Of a stretch of DNA of 64,000 nucleotides, positions 35,407 to 46,536 are shown one piece after another. Location: positions 36,022,104-36,086,103 of the forward strand of contig CM070725.1 of NCBI GenBank assembly GCA_036346275.1. The letters are read 5' to 3'. The DNA comes from Otatea glauca. Its lineage: Eukaryota > Streptophyta > Magnoliopsida > Poales > Poaceae. How positions within the stretch are numbered: the first letter of the stretch is position 1; each line of letters starts with the position of its first letter. A program made the translations under genes and the position numbers. Below the pieces are notes generated by a model. That model worked only from the letters and a program-made list of their open reading frames with translations. It had not been told where the DNA came from and searched no databases.

Positions 35407-37170
35407 ACTGTTTGCTTGTATTATTCCTCTTTTGTCTCTGTTTTCCTCTCCGTTTGTTATCATCTCCTTTAAATCCATGTCACCACGGTACGTAGCCCAT
35501 GCTACAACATGTTCTCGATAAACCTCTCGATGCAGGCTTTTATTGGAACCATCTAAAACGTTTTTGCATGTTAATATACACAAGTATTTCATCTAATTTC
35601 TACATAAACAAACTAGGCATAGGTACGTGGTCCTCGACCATAGCCGGTAATCAAGACTATCTCAGAATTTTCGAAATAAAAAAGAGAAATAGATAAATAA
35701 AAAGCATACTACACCTCTATAAAACTCATCGCCGCTGTCTGGCTAAAGGCTAGTTGAATTTATCGCTAGTTGAAGGCTTAAGTGATGGTGATATGGTTAT
35801 ATATATATATATATATCCTGTATGTGCGTACCATCCACCTACATTGTTCATTTCCAATTCGAAACCTTCGTGTATCCATCTTGACGATACCATGTTCAAA
35901 AATCCGAATTTGTATTCATATCCAATCTTACTGTATCCAACTTCGAATCTAGGAAAAAAAATGTGGCTTAGCATATGGTATAAGCAATATCCATCTGAAT
36001 TTGACCCAATATCACCCCTACAGATCACGTATGTCCAACAAGCTATTGATATCCATGATATTATGCTTATGGTAGTGATTTATGTGGAAAATGTTCCACA
36101 TGCACTATCAATAGGGCATATATGCTATGTACCAGACTCATATGCATTATAATGCCTAAATATTCCAACTATAAATTGGTTATCCCCAATCTCTATTGGG
36201 CATTAATTTCCGTCATCTCAAAGCCTTTTATAGAACCATATAAATGCTTTTGTTCTCATACCCCAGAATTATACAATGAACACCAACTGATTTCATTATA
36301 AATACTCAACTTTATCCATTAAGATGGATTCGATCCGATGATCCTATAGGTTCTTAATCTATATATATAATCTTAGAGAAGTACAGCTCACCTTGCTCAG
36401 TCCGTCACGTGTCATCGAAAACTGTAGTTTCTACAGTGCAACAGCCATAGTATTTTTTTTATTTTTTTCCGATTTTTTTTAAATTCCCACCCTCCCTATT
36501 AACACTGAGCTACAATATTTTTTGTTTTTTTAAAAAAAATTCCATTCTAGTTGTTAAAATTGAGGAGTCGCCTATGACAACGCGTGGGATTCTTACTATT
36601 TAAATGAGTTATAGCAATTTACAATGAACATCAAACGAAATTCTCAACTTTATCCATTAAGATGGATTGGATCCGATTATCCCATGGGTTCTTAACTAAA
36701 TGAGTTATAGCAACTTCTCTTCTCAAAAGTATAATTGTTAATGGACAATGTCACCTTAGTAAGAGCATCTCAATATATGCGTCTATATACCTGGTAGAAG
36801 CATCAACTTGTACTACAGAGTACATGTATAACCTCTTACAAAAGCTCAATTGGTTTTATCATGTCACCCTGAATCCATCCCACTAAATCAAGTAACTCAT
36901 GATTATCCTCACTAAAACGGCACCAAATCATTTAACATATCCTTAGACACGGACACAGGAGATCCAAACTTATAGCTAGTAGAAAATATTTAGTTGAGTA
37001 TTTTCTTAATGCCCAAGGACCTAAATCTTCTGACACCAGGATTGTATGATTTAGGGTCTTTCTATAGCAACATGTCTATATTTGATCAACATAAATATAT
37101 GCTAACACAATAACATATGATGTATAAAAAGCGGATATATACAACAAAACTCATAAATGAATAGAACATC
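35407..37170. repeat. Long direct repeat, copy 1 (unknown element)
   Basis: Begins TGTTTGCTTG and ends ...ATCACA. By eye it is very similar (well above 90% in the first 300 bp) to 41527-43312, same orientation. It contains no gene I recognise. It includes an internal repeat (AGATGGATT...GATCC near 36322 and 36660), a TA run at 35800-35816 and a poly-T/A-rich section near 36450-36540. The start TG and end CA would suit an LTR, but no primer-binding site or coding region is linked to it. Confidence 0.85.
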
Positions 37171-37189
37171 ACACACTACACCAAAAAAC

Positions 37190-37610
37190 GTCATCAGTGG
37201 CGGTTCATAACCGCCATCAGTGGCGGTTATTGAACCGCCACAGATATAGTGCCACTGATAATCGAGGATTATCAGTGGCGGTTTTCTAACCGTCACAGAT
37301 AAGTGTTATCTGTGACGGTTCTACATACTAACCGCCACAGATAACAATACTATACGTGGCGGTTCTATCCACCAACCGCCACAGATAACAATATTATACG
37401 TGACGGTTCTATCCACCAACCGCCACAGATAACTACACTATACGTGACGGTTCTTTCCTACAACCGCCACAGATAAAATATTATACGTGGCGGTTCTTCC
37501 CACCAACCGCCACAGATAACTATATTATCTGTGGCGGTTCTATACATCAACCGCCACAGATCTATATTATCTGTGGCGGTTCTATCCACCAACCGCCACA
37601 GATAGTGCCC
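37190..37610. repeat. Subterminal TGGCGGTT array of the second CACTA, left
   Basis: About ten pairs of ACGTGGCGGTTCTATCCACC and CAACCGCCACAGATAAC repeat with a period of about 55 bp. Each pair can form a small hairpin. Confidence 0.92.
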
Positions 37611-37669
37611 GACGAAAAAATAAAAAGCTGCATTTTGGGCTAGCCTCGGTGCTTTGCTAGCCATGCCCT

Positions 37670-38480
37670 CTCAAACATATAATACATCAATCACAGATTT
37701 TGCATACACACAGCTACAATGTACAACAATCACAGATTTCGCATATACACAACTACAATATAATACATCAATCACAATTGCAATTTTGCATATGCACAAT
37801 TATAATGTACAACAATCACAGATTTTGCATATACACAACTACAATATAATACATCAATCACAATTACATATAATACATCAATCACAATTACAATCACAGA
37901 TTTTGCATATCACAATTACAATATACACAATTACAATGTACAATTAAAGTGTCTCATGCATGAGGTGCTCGATCATGGTGATGGTGTAGGGCATGCCTCC
38001 CATTGGACCTGCTCCTTCTCCTCCGATTCACTATCTTTGCATCAATATTTCTCGAGTATGTAAATGAAGTCATTATATATCATACTATGGAAAGCTAAAT
38101 AGATCACTTTTGTTGTATCACAAATCTAGCCGATCCATTGCCGTCTTATTCCATGTGAATGCCGTGGCATCCTCCGGATATTGTACATGCATTAGCTAGT
38201 TTATACTCCCTCTATTTTTGAATATGTGACATTCTATTTTTCAATTTTTATTCCTAAATACATATCATTCTACAATTTTGATCCTACTTTTACTATTTTT
38301 CCTTCTATAATCTCCATTTAGCTATTTTTAATGGCATTTACTATCATACATTAGAGTAAAACACACCATCTAAAAATATAAGGACCATGTAATCAAATAT
38401 CTTATGAATGGAAGGTAAAGATGCAAAAGGAAACTTCGCAACTAAATCAAGCAATCAAATAAACTCTTTGTAATGGTGCA
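37670..38480. other. Non-coding left interior of the second CACTA
   Basis: The part 37675-37945 is a loose tandem repeat of AATACATCAATCACA and TTTGCATATACACAA words; the open frame across it is a by-product. From 38206, TACTCCCTCTATTTTTGAATAT looks like one end of a Stowaway MITE, but I found no matching right end. It is probably truncated. No gene otherwise. Confidence 0.6.
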
Positions 38481-38594
38481 GTTTTGAAATGAGCTCTTCC
38501 GTATTCATCCATCACCCACGTCTATAAAAGCTCTACTAGCCATCATGAAAGGGCACAGAGAAAAGCAATAGAGGGAGAGCTCCTCGTCTAGAGC

Positions 38595-38641
38595 GCACGC
38601 ACGCACGCACACACACCACCCATCAACACACACACACACGG
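38595..38641. repeat. CA/GCAC microsatellite
   Basis: GCACGCACGCAC grades into ACACACAC runs. It lies near where the transposase sequence is cut off and may mark the deletion point. Confidence 0.9.
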
Positions 38642-38689
38642 GAGGAGGCCTTGGAGCTATACCATCCTCTTTTGTCCCGTCGAATTGTT

Positions 38690-40118
38690 TCTTCATATTG
38701 CGGTAGGGGTGATTCCTGCGAAGGAACTGCGGTGATGCATGTACACGCTTTTCCTTGAGTTATTGAGCCACACACTTGCGGTTTCATCCATGCAATGGGG
38801 GCATGCTTTGGCCCCTTTACAATCGACGGATAGGTTACCAAGGGCGGAAATCATTGATGGTGCAAAACAACAATGCGCGTAGGGTGAAGTACTCTCGCTT
38901 GTACTCATCCCATACCAGCACACCTTCGTTCCACAAGATCACAAGATCTTCCACCAATGGTTGTAGGTATACATCAATATCATTGCCAGTTGTCTCGGCC
39001 CTTGGATAAGCAAATGACATCATAATGTACTTTCGTTTCATACACAACCAAGGAGGAAGGTTGTAGATCTGAGAGTCACGAGCCAAGTGCTATGAATACT
39101 ACTCATGTTACCGAAAGGATTCATTCCATCCGTACTCAACCCAAACCTTACATTCCTCGGTTCATTCCCAAGTCCATCCTAAAGAGCCTATCGATGGTTC
39201 TCCACCGCGTAATCGCCAGGTGTCTCGCCTTTCCATCCTTTTACGCTCTTACGAGTGCCATCGCATCGATTGGGCATGCTTTTGTTTCAAATAAGCGCTT
39301 CAACCGAGGTATTACCGTAAATACCACACCACTTTAGCGGAGCTCCTTTCTTCACCACGGTGCCCTCATTGTCATGGTCTTTACGCTTGTATCGCGATGA
39401 TTTGCACACCGGACATACATGCATGTCTGTATACTCTTTGCGATAGAGTATACAATCGTTTGGACATGCATGTATTCTTTCTACTTCCAATCCCAATGGA
39501 CATACAACCTTCTTAGCTAAATAAGTGGTTATCGGCAATACGTTTCCATCTGGAAGCATGTCCGCTAAGAGATGTAATAGCGCCGTGAAACTTTTATCGG
39601 ATCAACCATTGCTTGCCTTCAATTTTAGAAGTGAAAGCACGGTGTGCAACTTTGTGTATTCCTCCTTGCAACCCGGGAACAAAGGTGTGTCCGAGTCGTC
39701 CAACAAACCCTTGAATTGATTAAACTCTCTCTGACTAGTGTAGTTCCTTCGCATCGCGCAACATCCGAGCAAGATTATTATCGTCATCAATGTCCAACCT
39801 ATCCTCATCGGATCCATAATCGATGTCACCGCCATAATGCCTTCTCCATCATCCAATACGTTATCACCTTCATGTACGTTTTCCTCTTCACCGTGACTTG
39901 TCCAACGTGTATAGCCAAGTACAAAACCTCTTGAATCAAGTGCAAGTGGATGTGCTCTTTGTCCAAAACATTTTCTCATTCTTGCAATCAATGCATGGAC
40001 AATGTATGTACTCCGTCTTCTTATGCAATTTGTTCTCCTCAATGCTCTTAGAAAAGCGATACCCGTCGATGTAATCTCTACAGTAACAGTTCGCATTGTA
40101 CATCCATCTCCCATCCAT
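38690..40118 (-). pseudogene. Truncated TNP2-like transposase of the second CACTA
   Basis: It starts at ATG 40118 with MDGRWMYNANCYCRDYIDG, the transposase-associated N-terminal domain including CPCIDCKNEK. An acidic segment in another frame follows (about 39860-39720), then the TNP2 region (RIHACPNDCILYRKEY, CPVCKSSRYK, 39480-39370). LSVDCKGAKACPHC lies near 38800-38830. The similarity ends near 38690, so about half the protein, including the DUF4218/DUF4216 parts, is missing. Several frame changes occur. It is a relative of the 26033-29317 gene, not a copy: for example MDGRWMYNANC here against MNRQWMYNADR there. Confidence 0.85.
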
Positions 40119-41050
40119 CTAAAATTAATTAACATATAAAAATTGATTAAAAACTAATCTAATTACTTATCATCTAAATGAGCTAGATAATAAATTCATC
40201 ATCTAAAATGATGAGCATCCACCTACCAAATTAGCTTAAATTTCATGTATATCAATATCCAATAATCTTAATTAAATAAATTTAATATATGTCCACACTA
40301 ATGGAACCAAATTAATAGTAATTAAAAACTAATCAATACTTTTCCGTAAAGAAGCTAGATAATAAATTCATCATCTAAAAATGATGAGCACCCACCTACC
40401 AAATTAACTAAAATTTCATTTATATTAATACCCAATAATCTTAATTAAATAAATTTATTATATGCAAGATGTATATGTTCGTACACTAATGGAACCAAAT
40501 TAATAGTAATTAAAAAACTAATCTAATAACTTATCATCTAAAGGAGCTAGATAATAAATTCATATATATGCAAGATGTACATGTCCGTACACTAATAGAA
40601 CCCAATTAATAGTAATTAAAAAACCAATCTAATTACTTATCATCTAAAGGAGCTAGATAATAAATTCATCATGTATCAAATTAACTTAAAATGCAATTAA
40701 TATTAAATATATGCTTAATCATAATTCATCATCTATAAAAGGAACACAACATCATCTAATGAACCTAGCTAGGAAATAAATTCATCAACTACAAAATGGT
40801 ACCTAAATAAAAATAAACAAAATCTAAACTTTTCATCTCATCTACATATAAACCCTAATTAAACTTGGTTTAAAAATTAAATTGCAACAAGATTAACACA
40901 AATCAAGAGAGGAGAAAAAATAACTCACCAAGGAACAACTAGAGGAAGTACAAGCACAAGAATTGGAGAAAACGAAATCAAATTTAGAAGTTTTGGTTTG
41001 CTCTCGGGAGGAAGAAGACCAAGGTCTCTCGACCACCTATTTATAGGCAA
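40119..41050. other. AT-rich leader of the second CACTA with tandem-like repeats
   Basis: Upstream of the minus-strand transposase. A unit containing GAGCTAGATAATAAATTCATC recurs near 40178, 40363, 40541 and 40649, with CCAATTAATAGTAATTAAAAA between copies. No coding region. Near 40915-41030 the sequence becomes less AT-rich before the subterminal array. Confidence 0.7.
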
Positions 41051-41054
41051 TATT

Positions 41055-41440
41055 ATCGATGGCGGTTTTTAACTAGAACCGCCACTAATAACATATCCGT
41101 GGCGGTTCTATCCTCGAACCGCCATCGATAATTATTATCGATGGCGGTTCGAGGATAGAACCGCCACGGATAATCAATAAATCGATGGCGGTTGGAGGAT
41201 AGCACCGCCATCGATAACCTAATTATCGATGGCGGTTCTAGCCTCCAACCGCCATCGATAATGTATTGTTATCGATGGCGGTTCTACCCTCGAACCGCCA
41301 TCGATATCGTATCGATGGCGGTTCGAGGATAGAACCGCCACTGATATTTTTCCCGCCATTTATGAAATTGAACCGCCACTGATAATTATCTTTGTGGCGG
41401 TTCGAAAAAAACCGCCACAAATAGACCGTCACCTATTGCA
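41055..41440. repeat. Subterminal TGGCGGTT array of the second CACTA, right
   Basis: Repeated pairs of ATCGATGGCGGTTCTA and GAACCGCCATCGATAA with a period of about 55 bp. The core is as in the left array, but the flanks differ (ATCGATGG here, TCTGTGG on the left). Confidence 0.92.
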
Positions 41441-41455
41441 GGTTTTGGCGTAGTG

Positions 41456-41526
41456 AAGGTTTTTAACAAGGCAGTTACTCTGTACCTGTTCAAGAATGAA
41501 TAAAATTTACTTTTTCCCTCTAAAAT
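41456..41526 (+). repeat. Short dispersed segment, copy 1
   Basis: AAGGTTTTTAACAAGGCAGT...CTGTTCAAGAATGAATAAAA, nearly identical to 44196-44266. In plant Copia elements a phrase like AAGGTTTTTAACGAGGCA often occurs at the end of pol or in the 3' LTR, so both may be relics of such an element. Confidence 0.7.
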
Positions 41527-43312
41527 TTGTTTGCTTGAATTATTCCTCTTTTTCTCTCTCTTCCTCTCCGTTTGTTATCATCTCCATTAAATCCATGTCA
41601 CCATGGTACGTAGCCCATGCTACACCATGTTCTCGATAAACCTCTCGATGCAGGCTTTTATTGGAACCATCTAAAACGTTTTTGCATGTTAATATACACA
41701 AGTATTCCATCTAATTTCTACATAAACAAACTAGGCATAGGTACGTGTTCCTCGACCATAGCCGGTAAACAAGACTATCTCAGAATTATTGAAATAAAAA
41801 CGAGAAATAGATAAATAAAAATCATACTACACCTCTATAAAACTCATCGCCGCTGTCTGGCTAAAGGCTAGTTGAATTTATCGCTAGTTGAAGGCTTGAA
41901 GTGACGGTGGTATGGTTCAGTATATGTTCCTGTATGTGCGTACGTACTATCCACCTACATTGTTCGTTTCCAATCCAAAACCTTCATGTATCCATCTTGA
42001 CGATACCGTGTTCAAAAATCCGAATTCGTATTCATATCCAGTCTTACTGTATCCAACTTCAAATCTAAGAAAAAAATATGTGGCTTAGGATACGATATAA
42101 GCATTATCTGTCCAAATTTGATCCAATATCACCTCTACCGATCACGTATGTCCAACAAGCTATTGATATCCATGATATTATGCTTATGGTAGTGATTTAT
42201 GTGGAAAATGTTACACACACACTATCAATAGAGAATATATGTTGTGTACTGGACTCGTATGCATTATAATGCCTAAAGATTCCAACTATAAGTTGCTTAT
42301 CCCCAATCTCTGTTAGGCATTAATTTCCGTCATCTCAAAGCCTCTTATAGAACCATATAAATGCTTTGTTCTCATACCCTAGAAATATACAATGAACACC
42401 AACTGATTTCATTATAAATACTCAACTTTATCCATTAAGATGGATTTGGATCTGATGATCCTGTGGGTTCTTAATCTATATATATCTATAATCTTAGAGA
42501 AGTACAGCTCACCTTGCTCAGTCCGCCACGTGTCATCGAATACTGCAGTTTCTACAGTGCAACAGCCATAGTATTTTTTTATTTTTTTTCTGATTTTTTT
42601 TAAAAAAATTCCCACCCTCCCTATTAACACTGAGCTACAATGTTTTTTATTATTTTTTTAAAAAAATTCCACTCTCTCATTTTTAAAATTTAGGAGTCGC
42701 CCGTGGCAACACGTGGAATTCTTACTAGTTAAATGAGTTATAGCAATTTACAATGAACATCAAACGATTTCATTGTAAATTCTCAACTTTATCCATTAAG
42801 ATGGATTGGATCCGATTATCCCATGGGTTCTTAACTAAATGAGTTATAGCAATTCCTCTTCTCAAAAGTATAATTGTTAACGGACAATTTCACCTTAGTA
42901 AGAGCATCTCAATATTTGCGTCCACCTGGTAGAAGCATCAACTTGTACTACAGAGTACATGTATAGCCTCTTACAAAGGCTCAATTGGTTTTATCATGCC
43001 ACCCTGAATCCATTCCACTAAATTAAGTAACTCATGATTCTCCTCACTAAAACGACACCAAATCGTTTAACATATCCTTAGACATGGACATAGGAGATCC
43101 AAACTTATAGCTAGCAGAAAATATTTAGTTGAGTATTTTTCTTATTGCCCAAAGTACTTAAATCTTCTGATACCAGGATTGTATGATTTAGATCTTTCTA
43201 TAGCAACATGTTTATATTTGATCAACATTAATATATGCTGACATAATAGCATATGATGTATAAAAAGCGGATATATACAACAAAACTCGTGAATGAATAA
43301 AAGATCACATAT
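41527..43312. repeat. Long direct repeat, copy 2 (unknown element)
   Basis: The partner of 35407-37170. It lacks the TA microsatellite of copy 1 and runs past the point where copy 1 meets the CACTA end, continuing ATCACATATTGACCACT. No gene recognised. Confidence 0.85.
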
Positions 43313-43394
43313 TGACCACTTTATGCCTAAAAGCAAGGAAATTACAAATGTCTTCACTTAGAACATTAAACTGACGACGCAGAGAGCTAGGCAG

Positions 43395-43660
43395 CGATGG
43401 CCATGTTGCGATATTGAGTTTGAGTGTGATACGATTTTGTTTCCTACTATATCTCAAATCTACTCATACACTTCTATTATGTACCACTATAAATATGTTC
43501 ATGTAGTTTATAGGAAGAGTAAGAGCATCATTGTTAATATCTTCTCATATAGTGATATAGCCATTATACATCCGTGACTCTGTGGTTTTTTCGAAAGGGT
43601 TTTTCACGTAAAATTTGTGTTTCTCGTTCCTATTTTTTTATACATTATTTGCAACAAGTG
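43395..43660 (+). repeat. Probable 5' LTR part of a decayed plus-strand Copia
   Basis: 43395-43575 (GAGTTTGAGTGTGATA...GATATAGCCATTATA) recurs at 46377-46535. It is followed by TTTTTCACGTAAAATTTGTG, a common sequence at Copia LTR ends, and then by the primer-site-like TGGTATTAGAACA at about 43661. The outer start is not defined. Confidence 0.6.
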
Positions 43661-43673
43661 GTATTAGAACACA
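43661..43673 (+). other. Degenerate primer-binding site
   Basis: TGGTATTAGAACA compares with the usual Copia TGGTATCAGAGC, complementary to initiator tRNA-Met. It stands directly after the probable LTR, in the same orientation as the gag relic downstream. Confidence 0.55.
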
Positions 43674-43739
43674 TGAGATACCATCTAAAAAATCGTTGGA
43701 TCAACTGTTGCGATTCATTGAGTCCGTGTCTCCTGCCTA

Positions 43740-44885
43740 ACTGATCGACTGCTCGTCGTAATCAATCCGGAGAGGCTTTGGGTCGGGACAGGCCGGCCAA
43801 GGGCACGGCAGGCATGACACAGCTGAAGCACGGAATGACACGGCACACGCATGGGCTAGGCCGGTACGGATGAGAGGGCCATTCCGGACCTTGCGGTCAA
43901 GCACGATGAGCGGCACGGTACGGCACGCCAATATAGGTTATGCTTGGGCTGACACGGCACAAAACAGGCCCGATAGACCTGAAGCAAGCACAACATGTGG
44001 AAGGGCACTCTACTGTGACATTATGTCATGTTGTGGCTTGTCCTACGACCGGCACCTTTTGTAGTCCTTGCATGTGAAGAAAAGGGAGACATTGGAGATG
44101 CTAAAAGGTGGAGATCAGAGACTAAAACTTACATATTTATTGACATCGAGCACGTACATTGAGCCGCTCTGCACAGCGGAACCCCACACTGGGTGTAAGG
44201 TTTTTAACGAGGCAGTAACTCTGTACCTGTTCAAGAATAAATAAAATTACTTCTTTTTTCCCCCAAAATTTGTGTCCATTGCCTCAGTTTCATGTCTCCG
44301 ACTCTTTTCTTCTCGTCATAACTGGTACGGCACGAAGCAAACACGAAGCGCGAATGAGCCGTGCTTAGGCTCGCCGAAAGCGAGCTAGATCGGCATGGTA
44401 CAACACAGTGAGCACAATGAACCGTAACAACACGACACAATTTAGACATAAAGTACGACGGACCAGCGCCGGCTCCTATTCAAAGCGGTGCCAAAAATCC
44501 GAGTCGAATTAAAGGAGCAGCAGCCACCCTACCACAAGACGTCATCGACAAGCACGGAACCAAACTCGTCCCAAGATGCAAGCATTGAGTCCAAAGCCAT
44601 CAACCATCAATCTCGAGAAGCATTGCAACCTGAGAGCCATCGCGTCAAAGAAAAAAACACAATCAAATGGCAGCAGCAAGACCGAGAAGAGTAGAGAAGT
44701 CGTTGACAACACTCGCAACGAAAGAAAAAAAATCATAAGCTGTCAGTCTGAAGATTCTTTCCTGATTCCGACGAAAATTGTGTTAAGTGCACACGAAGAT
44801 TGTACCAGAGAGTTGTACTGTTTTGGTATGTACACAATGGTTCTAGAAATTTTGGATTTTTTTTCACATGGTGACTCTAAACTCT
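43740..44885. other. Unclassified insert with CGGCACGG-rich sequence
   Basis: It separates the primer site from the gag relic. 43780-44060 and 44330-44480 are full of GGCACGG, GACACGGCAC and similar words, a known type of degenerate repeat in grasses, but I cannot name the element. 44196-44266 is the second copy of the AAGGTTTTTAAC segment. The plus frames at 44488-44694 and 44576-44887 have no domain that I recognise. Confidence 0.45.
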
Positions 44886-44889
44886 GAAG

Positions 44890-46345
44890 TATGATTTTCC
44901 ACTGTTGGATCAGACACGAAGTTTTTTCTATAGTAAGTCAAGATGTGGGCTATTTTTACACAACTTGATTTGGATAATGCTCTTTTTGGAATTGATAATA
45001 TAACTGGATGACCCCTTAAGGAGAAGCAACATAAAGTTTGTAAGTCCTTATCTCAATTCATCTTAATCTATTAAATAATATTCGGAATGAGGTTTTGAAG
45101 GAGAAGACCGCTAGTACATTATGGTTGAAGTTGAAGTAGATTTGCGCAAGCAAAGATCTAATCAGTAAGATGCATTTGAAGCAGAAGCTTTATTCGCGTA
45201 AGATGACGAAAGGCGGATTATTATTGAACCATCTAACAATATTTATAAAAGTAGACTCGGATCTTGAGTCTATTGAGGTAAAATATGATGTTGAAACTTT
45301 GGGTCTTATTCTTTTATACTCGCTGCCTAGTTTGTACTTCACGTTCAGATATGTTATTCTATATAGCCGAGATACTCTTACACAATAAAGTCTATAAAGC
45401 ACTGCATGCGAAAGAAAAGATGAAACTCGTGGTTCCGAACGAAAGTTCAAGTTCACATGTAGAAGGCCTGATAGTCCGTGGTAGCCAATAAGAAAGGAGT
45501 TCAAATGGTGATTTAAGAGACAAAAGCTCAGACATCAATTATAAAGGCAGATCAAAATCCAGGGGAAGGTACAAGTTATGCAAGTTATGCAAGAAAGATG
45601 GACACGACATATCCGAGTGCTGGTGGGTAAAGGAAATAGAGAAAAGGAATAATAATTCCAAAATGGATCAACAAGAGGATGAAGCTAAAGCCATTGTTAC
45701 TAAACAAGATTCTAATAGTGATGTTCTTGGTGCCTTTACTAGTGATTCCAAAACTAGTGACGATTGGATTCTTGATTTAGCTTGTACATTCAACATAAGC
45801 CTAAACCATGAGTGGTTTGTTAACTAAAAGCTACACCAAGTGGATGTGTGTTAATATGTGATAATTCACCATGCAAGATCATAGGCATTGGTTCTATCCA
45901 AATCAAGATGTTTGATGGCATCGTCAGACTTTATCGGATGTTTAACACATTGCAAATTTAATGAGAAGTCTTATCTCGCTGAGTACTCTTGATGCTAAAG
46001 GATACAAATATGCAGATAGAGGTGGAGTTCTGAAGATCTCCGAAGGTTCTCTTATTGTGATAAAAGGTGATATAAAGGATGCCAACCTATATCATCTGCA
46101 AAGCACTACAATTTCAGATAATGCTGCTATTGTCTTAAACAAATCATCTGATTATGATACTACTAACCTTTGGCATATGTATCTAGGGGCATATGAGTGA
46201 AATTAACATGATGGAGTTATGCAAAAAAAAAGACTTCTTGATGGTTAAAATATTGACAAGTTGAAGTTTTGTGAACACTGTGTCTTCAGCAAATAGAAGG
46301 TGTTCAGGCTGATTTATTTTGAGGAGATACATGTTATATTTTGGC
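44890..46345 (+). pseudogene. Decayed Copia gag and start of pol
   Basis: Gag of the UBN2/Retrotran_gag_2 type in several frames: a stretch around 45090-45170 (VLKEKTAST, then KMHLKQKLYSRKM at about 45170), a region near 45280-45390, and GLIVRG near 45463. The zinc knuckle CKLCKKDGHDISEC (CX2CX4HX4C) is near 45575-45615. A protease-like WILDLACTF is near 45768, with Leu where the active-site Ser/Thr is expected. A gag_pre-integrase segment (RSLISLSTLDAKGYKY, then LWHMYLG) is at 45964-46190. The integrase core, RT and RNase H are absent. It ends next to an LTR-like copy at 46377. Confidence 0.82.
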
Positions 46346-46376
46346 TATAACAGAAATTCGTCACAAAGTAAATATT

Positions 46377-46536
46377 GTTGAGTTTGAGTGTGATATGAAT
46401 TCGTTTCCTACTATATCTCAATTCTATTTCTACACGAAGTCTTTTATGTACCATTATAAATATGACCCTATAGTCTATAGAAAGAGTAAGAACTTCATTG
46501 TAAACATCTCCTCATATAGTGATATAGCCATTATGC
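46377..46536 (+). repeat. Second copy of the decayed Copia LTR segment, truncated
   Basis: Matches 43395-43575. It follows the pol relic directly, so most of pol was lost between the LTRs. It is cut off at 46537 where a SIRE-like LTR starts. Confidence 0.65.

Larger units (their letters stand above)
37174..41455 (-). mobile_element. Second CACTA element, 4.3 kb, deleted
   Basis: The left end is CACTACACCAAAAAACGTC. The reverse complement of the right end is CACTACGCCAAAACCTGCAA. The ends share CACTAC.CCAAAA. Subterminal arrays use TGGCGGTT, not the AAGCGGTT of the 25116 element. The transposase is on the minus strand and lacks its C-terminal half. Bases outside the ends do not match (ACA on the left, AAG on the right), so no target duplication is visible. 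Confidence 0.85.

Noticed and set aside
37190..37610. CRISPR-like regular repeats
   Set aside because: These are subterminal inverted motif pairs of a CACTA element, matched by a similar array at its other end.
38206..38420. Complete Stowaway MITE
   Set aside because: Only a left-end-like CTCCCTCTATTTTTG was found. No inverted partner or second TA-flanked end is visible.
44488..44887. Plus-strand frames of 68 and 103 codons in the CGGCACGG-rich insert
   Set aside because: Low-complexity Lys/Ser-rich sequence without a family; they overlap in different phases.
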